7,388 nt of DNA from assembly GCA_946481195.1 (NCBI GenBank), contig CAMLNG010000176.1, positions 1 through 7,388 of the forward strand, given 5' to 3'. The position numbers and the translations under genes were made by a program. Under the pieces are notes generated by a model. The model saw only the letters and a program-made list of their open reading frames with translations. It did no database searches and was not told the DNA's origin. Positions 6,034 through 7,388 of this stretch are shown here, piece after piece; position 1 is the stretch's first letter, and each line of letters starts with the position of its first letter. This stretch comes from an uncultured Chromatiaceae bacterium. Lineage in GTDB: Bacteria > Pseudomonadota > Gammaproteobacteria > Enterobacterales > Alteromonadaceae.

Positions 6034-6061
6034 ATTATACTGTGCCAGCGCGCTAAAACAA
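6034..6061 (-). promoter_or_regulatory. Promoter of tRNA-Trp-secE-nusG
   Basis: A consensus -10 TATAAT (6039-6034) on the minus strand is preceded at 16 bases by TTGTTT (6061-6056), or at 17 by CTTGTT. It is followed by a G+C-rich discriminator GAGCGGC, typical of growth-rate-regulated stable-RNA promoters. The expected start is near 6028-6026. It lies between the tuf terminator and the tRNA. The -35 is only a partial match. The remaining 95 bases up to the terminator (6062-6156) show no gene, only a spaced repeat of CCGATCT (6082-6088, 6094-6100). Confidence 0.75.
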
Positions 6062-6156
6062 GCGTCGCGGCATGATCCAGTCCGATCTTTTTGCCGATCT
6101 GACCAATAGATTCTGTAAAACATTCCGGGTTCTGTTTCACAACCGGTAATAAGCAC

Positions 6157-6189
6157 AATAAAACAAAAAGGGCTCCGAGGAGCCCTTTT
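6157..6189 (-). terminator. Strong intrinsic terminator after tuf
   Basis: In the minus-strand RNA AAAAGGGCUCC (6189-6179) pairs with GGAGCCCUUUU (6176-6166), 11 perfect pairs in DNA terms with the turn at UC. A long U-rich tail UUUUUGUUUUAUU (6169-6157) follows. It begins 15 bases after the tuf stop codon and separates the tuf transcript from the tRNA-Trp promoter. Confidence 0.93.
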
Positions 6190-6203
6190 CTATATCCGGA
6201 CTA

Positions 6204-7388
6204 TTACGCCAGGATCTTCGCTACTACGCCCGCACCTACTGTACGACCGCCTTCACGGATTGCAAAACGCAGACCTTCGTCCATCGCGATTGGGTTGATC
6301 AGCTCAACCACAAACTTCAGGTTGTCGCCTGGCATTACCATCTCTACGCCTTCTGGCAGCTCTACTGCGCCAGTTACGTCAGTTGTACGGAAGTAGAACT
6401 GTGGACGGTAACCTTTGAAGAATGGCGTGTGACGGCCACCTTCATCTTTAGACAGCACGTACACTTCGCCTTCAAACTTAGTGTGTGGCTTGATTGAACC
6501 TGGCTTCGCCAGTACCTGACCACGTTCTACGTCTTCACGCTTAGTACCACGTAACAACGCACCGATGTTCTCACCTGCACGACCTTCGTCCAGCAGCTTA
6601 CGGAACATTTCAACGCCAGTACAAGTGGTTTGTACTGTGTCTTTCAGACCAACGATTTCTACTGCTTCACCAACTTTGATGATACCTTGCTCTACACGAC
6701 CAGTTACTACTGTACCGCGACCTGCAATTGAGAATACGTCTTCGATTGGCATGATGAATGGCTTATCGATTGCACGTACTGGCTCTGGAATGTATGTGTC
6801 CAGTGCGTTACCCAGTTCCAGGATCTTCTGTTCCCACACTGCGTCGCCTTCCAGACCTTTCAGCGCTGAACCACGGATAACTGGCAGGTCATCACCTGGG
6901 AAATCGTAGTCTGATAACAGCTCACGAACTTCCATCTCTACCAGCTCTAACAGCTCTTCGTCATCAACCATGTCACATTTGTTCATGAACACGATGATGT
7001 ATGGTACGCCTACCTGACGAGATAACAGGATGTGCTCACGAGTCTGTGGCATTGGGCCGTCAGTTGCAGCTACTACCAGGATTGCGCCGTCCATCTGTGC
7101 AGCACCAGTGATCATGTTTTTAACATAGTCAGCGTGGCCTGGGCAGTCTACGTGGGCGTAGTGGCGAGTTGGTGTGTCGTATTCAACGTGAGAAGTGTTG
7201 ATCGTGATACCACGAGCTTTTTCTTCTGGCGCTTTGTCGATTTGGTCGAAAGCGAAAGCCTGACCGCCGTAGTGCTTAGCCAGTACGTTGGTGATAGCTG
7301 CTGTCAGAGTTGTTTTACCGTGGTCAACGTGGCCGATTGTACCTACGTTTACGTGCGGTTTGTTACGTTCAAATTTAGCCTTAGCCAT
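6204..7388 (-). CDS. tuf: Translation elongation factor EF-Tu
   Basis: EF-Tu is the GTPase that carries aminoacyl-tRNA to the ribosomal A site. The reading frame is complete at 394 residues, as in E. coli, with the ATG being the last three bases of the window, so its ribosome binding site and promoter are not visible. The G domain shows GHVDHGKT (19-26), the switch I region [21 protein letters not shown] (81-85) with the catalytic histidine, and NKCD (136-139). Domain II follows from about 210 ([18 protein letters not shown]), then domain III to the C-terminus ([17 protein letters not shown]). Residue 234 (233 without Met) is Gln where E. coli has Arg. This copy next to tRNA-Trp and secE corresponds to tufB of E. 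coli. A second copy in the str operon is likely but outside the window. A strong terminator follows 15 bases after the stop. Confidence 0.99.
   Translation of the reverse strand: MAKAKFERNKPHVNVGTIGHVDHGKTTLTAAITNVLAKHYGGQAFAFDQIDKAPEEKARGITINTSHVEYDTPTRHYAHVDCPGHADYVKNMITGAAQMDGAILVVAATDGPMPQTREHILLSRQVGVPYIIVFMNKCDMVDDEELLELVEMEVRELLSDYDFPGDDLPVIRGSALKGLEGDAVWEQKILELGNALDTYIPEPVRAIDKPFIMPIEDVFSIAGRGTVVTGRVEQGIIKVGEAVEIVGLKDTVQTTCTGVEMFRKLLDEGRAGENIGALLRGTKREDVERGQVLAKPGSIKPHTKFEGEVYVLSKDEGGRHTPFFKGYRPQFYFRTTDVTGAVELPEGVEMVMPGDNLKFVVELINPIAMDEGLRFAIREGGRTVGAGVVAKILA

Noticed and set aside
6082..6100. Spaced direct repeat of CCGATCT upstream of the tRNA-Trp promoter
   Set aside because: Two 7-base copies at a 12-base spacing, well upstream of the -35. 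It could be a binding site for a regulator, but two short copies are within chance and nothing else supports it.
1..7388. Search for a mobile element, CRISPR array, defence system or new gene cluster
   Set aside because: All coding space is filled by conserved housekeeping genes on one strand in canonical order. No long terminal repeats, spacer arrays, integrase or transposase frames, or composition breaks are visible.

Overview
The window is a stretch of bacterial core genome, with every supported gene on the minus strand. Reading in the direction of transcription (high to low coordinates), the order is tuf (EF-Tu), tRNA-Trp, secE, nusG, rplK (L11), rplA (L1), rplJ (L10), rplL (L7/L12) and the first 746 codons of rpoB. 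This is the classic tufB-secE-nusG-rplKAJL-rpoB neighbourhood. Protein lengths and sequences are close to those of Escherichia coli, and RpoB residue numbering matches E. coli without shift through the rifampicin region. That points to a gammaproteobacterium. The tRNA-Trp between tuf and secE resembles Vibrio and Aeromonas relatives, so an Aeromonadales-like organism (for example a Tolumonas relative) is my best guess, held loosely.

Layout in transcription order. tuf (7388-6204) ends at a strong intrinsic terminator. A new promoter (about 6061-6034) then drives tRNA-Trp (5988-5912), secE (5828-5454) and nusG (5450-4911). That unit ends at a hairpin with a U6 tract (4888-4855). The promoter of the L11 operon lies inside this same hairpin and drives rplK and rplA, preceded by an L1-binding leader. 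A second promoter (3628-3600), again inside a stem-loop, starts the long structured L10 leader (about 3593-3361). rplJ and rplL follow, then an attenuator and an RNase III-type hairpin, and then rpoB.

Together the genes make part of the translation machinery (EF-Tu, the L1 stalk, the L11/L10/L12 stalk base and GTPase centre, tRNA-Trp), transcription elongation (NusG, RNA polymerase beta) and protein export (SecE). Regulation visible in the sequence fits the known scheme: autogenous control by L1 on the rplKA leader, autogenous control by the L10-L12 complex on the rplJL leader, and attenuation plus RNA processing to lower rpoB output relative to rplL.

I found no mobile element, CRISPR array, defence system or unrecognised gene. 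The plus strand carries only shadow reading frames. The most interesting material is the non-coding architecture, above all two ribosomal-protein promoters whose -10 elements each sit inside an RNA-coding stem-loop with a shared core sequence.
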